Shown here: one piece after another, positions 5,588 to 6,628 of the stretch
Layout: each line of letters starts with the position of its first letter
How positions within the stretch are numbered: the first letter of the stretch is position 1
DNA from: Bacillota bacterium
GTDB taxonomy: Bacteria > Bacillota > UBA4882 > UBA8346
Length of the DNA stretch: 6,628 bases
Assembly (NCBI GenBank): GCA_003501335.1
Contig: DNPQ01000478.1
Location: forward strand, 1 to 6,628
Reading direction: 5' to 3'
Made by a program: the position numbers and the translations under genes
The notes under the pieces: generated by a model
The model's input: only the letters and a program-made list of their open reading frames with translations
Databases searched by the model: none
What the model was told of the DNA's origin: nothing

Positions 5588-6538
5588 ATGCGGCTTGAAC
5601 GACTACTTGGCCTATTATGTATTCTTGTGAGTACGGATAAAATTACGATTCAAAAGCTAGCCGAGCGATTTGCGGTATCAAGAAGGACCATTTTCCGAGA
5701 CTTGGATACGTTAAATGGTGCGGGAATTCCGATAGTATCTTATCCGGGGGTTGGTGGAGGAGTAGCCGTCGTAGAAGGTTACAAAATGGATAGGAATGTC
5801 CTTTCCACTGGTGACATAGAAAAGATATTCACAGCACTCAACGGACTGAAAAGTATTGAAGGGGATACTGCCATAACGAACTTAATTGCGAAACTTGTGC
5901 CGGGGAAAACGGAAGCCGTCTTTTCTCAAAGTGATTATGTTATTGATATGTCCTCTTGGTTTGCAGACAGTATTGTTCATGAAAAAATATCTACGCTTCA
6001 TCGCGGGATTCGTGAGCATCGCTGTGTTCTCTTAGAGTATATTTCCAGGGATCACCGCTCGATACGAACGGTGGAACCTCACAAACTGGTTTTTAAGCAG
6101 TCCTATTGGTACCTCTATGCTTTTTGTCGGAAGAGGGATGCCTTTCGGCTGTTTAAGATCAACCGAATTGTCTCCTATGAAATTCTAGAGGAACATTTTC
6201 AGCTACGGCCAATTGCAGCGATTAAGTTTAATAACAGCTATGGCGCAGAACTTTTTGCTCCAAAAAATCAGGCGGATCTTTTTGAGGTCGTATTGGAATA
6301 TGATACTGCAGATGAATTTGAGTTAACAAACAAAATTGATGCCGCTTTCTTTCATCGTTCCATGGAAGGCCAGACAGCCGGCGGGCAAATACGTTTTCAA
6401 GTATCCAATTTAAAGTGGGCCGCGGATCTGGTTCTCGGCCTTCAGGATAAGGCTCGGGTCATTGCTCCTCCTGCGCTTCAAAAGGAAATCAAACGCCGTT
6501 TGGACAAAATTAATTTTTATTATAAAGGTGACATATAG
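5588..6538 (+). CDS. WYL-domain transcriptional regulator with N-terminal HTH (YafY-like)
   Basis: The 316-residue protein has a helix-turn-helix of the HTH_11 type at about residues 3-58 (ITIQKLAERFAVSRRTIFRD, where the RRTIFRD recognition helix is typical), followed by a glycine-rich wing SYPGVGGGV. A central linker with a helical segment runs to about residue 130. The WYL domain follows, with the signature SYWYLYAFCR at 172-181 and FRLFKINRI at 186-194. A C-terminal WCX-like extension (YDTADEFELTNKI and on) completes the fold. WYL domains are thought to bind small ligands or nucleic acid to alter DNA binding. ATG 5588 is chosen because GGAGGA lies seven bases before it; a frame extension of ten codons upstream would overlap that site. 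It probably controls the exporter 90 bp upstream and/or the DJ-1/PfpI gene just downstream; this is inferred from position only. The gene is intact. Confidence 0.93.
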   Translation: MRLERLLGLLCILVSTDKITIQKLAERFAVSRRTIFRDLDTLNGAGIPIVSYPGVGGGVAVVEGYKMDRNVLSTGDIEKIFTALNGLKSIEGDTAITNLIAKLVPGKTEAVFSQSDYVIDMSSWFADSIVHEKISTLHRGIREHRCVLLEYISRDHRSIRTVEPHKLVFKQSYWYLYAFCRKRDAFRLFKINRIVSYEILEEHFQLRPIAAIKFNNSYGAELFAPKNQADLFEVVLEYDTADEFELTNKIDAAFFHRSMEGQTAGGQIRFQVSNLKWAADLVLGLQDKARVIAPPALQKEIKRRLDKINFYYKGDI

Positions 6539-6552
6539 GCGTCACCTTTTTT
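6524..6552 (+). terminator. Rho-independent terminator overlapping the WYL gene stop
   Basis: AAAGGTGAC (6524-6532) and GTCACCTTT (6541-6549) form a perfect 9-bp stem with an eight-base loop that contains the TAG stop (6536-6538). A T-run follows. It would end the exporter/regulator transcript before the next gene. Confidence 0.85.
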
Positions 6553-6587
6553 ATTGTAGAATATCCATTAGAAAGGGATGACAAACA

Positions 6588-6628
6588 GTGAAAAAAGAAG
6601 TGTTGGTATTCATTTTCGATGGGTATGC
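6588..6628 (+). CDS. Start of a probable DJ-1/PfpI-family protein (cut by window end)
   Basis: A GTG start, preceded by AAAGGGATG about ten bases upstream, opens the frame MKKEVLVFIFDGY, which continues beyond the window. The pattern of a basic start followed by V-L-V-F-I-F-D-G-(Y/F) is the first beta strand and turn typical of DJ-1/PfpI class I glutamine-amidotransferase-like proteins, which usually continue as ADWE. The nucleophilic Cys and other catalytic residues lie outside the window. It sits 49 bp after the WYL gene stop, behind a terminator, so it may have its own promoter. Thirteen residues are too few for a firm family call. Confidence 0.55.
   Translation, partial: MKKEVLVFIFDGY

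Overview
The window looks like chromosomal DNA of a low-to-middle GC Gram-positive bacterium (Bacillota; a Clostridia or Peptococcaceae-like host is my guess). The reasons are strong purine-rich ribosome binding sites, TTG and GTG starts, and methyltransferase, DHA2 exporter and WYL-regulator sequences that resemble Bacillota proteins. No RNA gene, CRISPR array or intact insertion sequence was seen.

The left half (1 to about 2970) is decayed, repeat-rich accessory DNA. Positions 1-295 are seven tandem copies of a 42-bp unit that divides into two 21-bp halves. Positions 379-757 hold two tandem, diverged copies of a hairpin-forming element; the first carries a perfect 17-bp inverted repeat. Positions 834-1257 are ten more 42-bp (2 x 21) units of different sequence. 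They are open on both strands, and the minus strand reads as a heptad-repeat, coiled-coil-like peptide. Positions 1663 to about 2225 are a pseudogene matching the N-terminal part of a TOTE conflict-system primase. It has stop codons, a deletion, and two small palindromic insertions whose exact removal restores the reading frame. Facing it on the minus strand (2237-2590) is the C-terminal remnant of a flavodoxin-like NAD(P)H-dependent oxidoreductase, cut off where a third, decayed copy of the hairpin-type repeat begins.

The right half is healthy coding sequence on the plus strand. A class I SAM-dependent methyltransferase (3003-3659) has its own sigma-A-like promoter. After a roughly 415-bp gap with a possible 43-codon minus-strand ORF and a terminator comes a 473-residue DHA2/EmrB-type multidrug exporter (4076-5497, TTG start). 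A WYL-domain transcriptional regulator (5588-6538) follows and ends in a terminator hairpin that overlaps its stop codon. The first 13 codons of a probable DJ-1/PfpI-family protein start at 6588 and run off the window.

By position, the WYL regulator could control the exporter upstream, the DJ-1/PfpI gene downstream, or both; this is inference. The most unusual material is the 21/42-bp heptad-type repeats, the tandem hairpin elements and the TOTE relic with its palindromic insertions.
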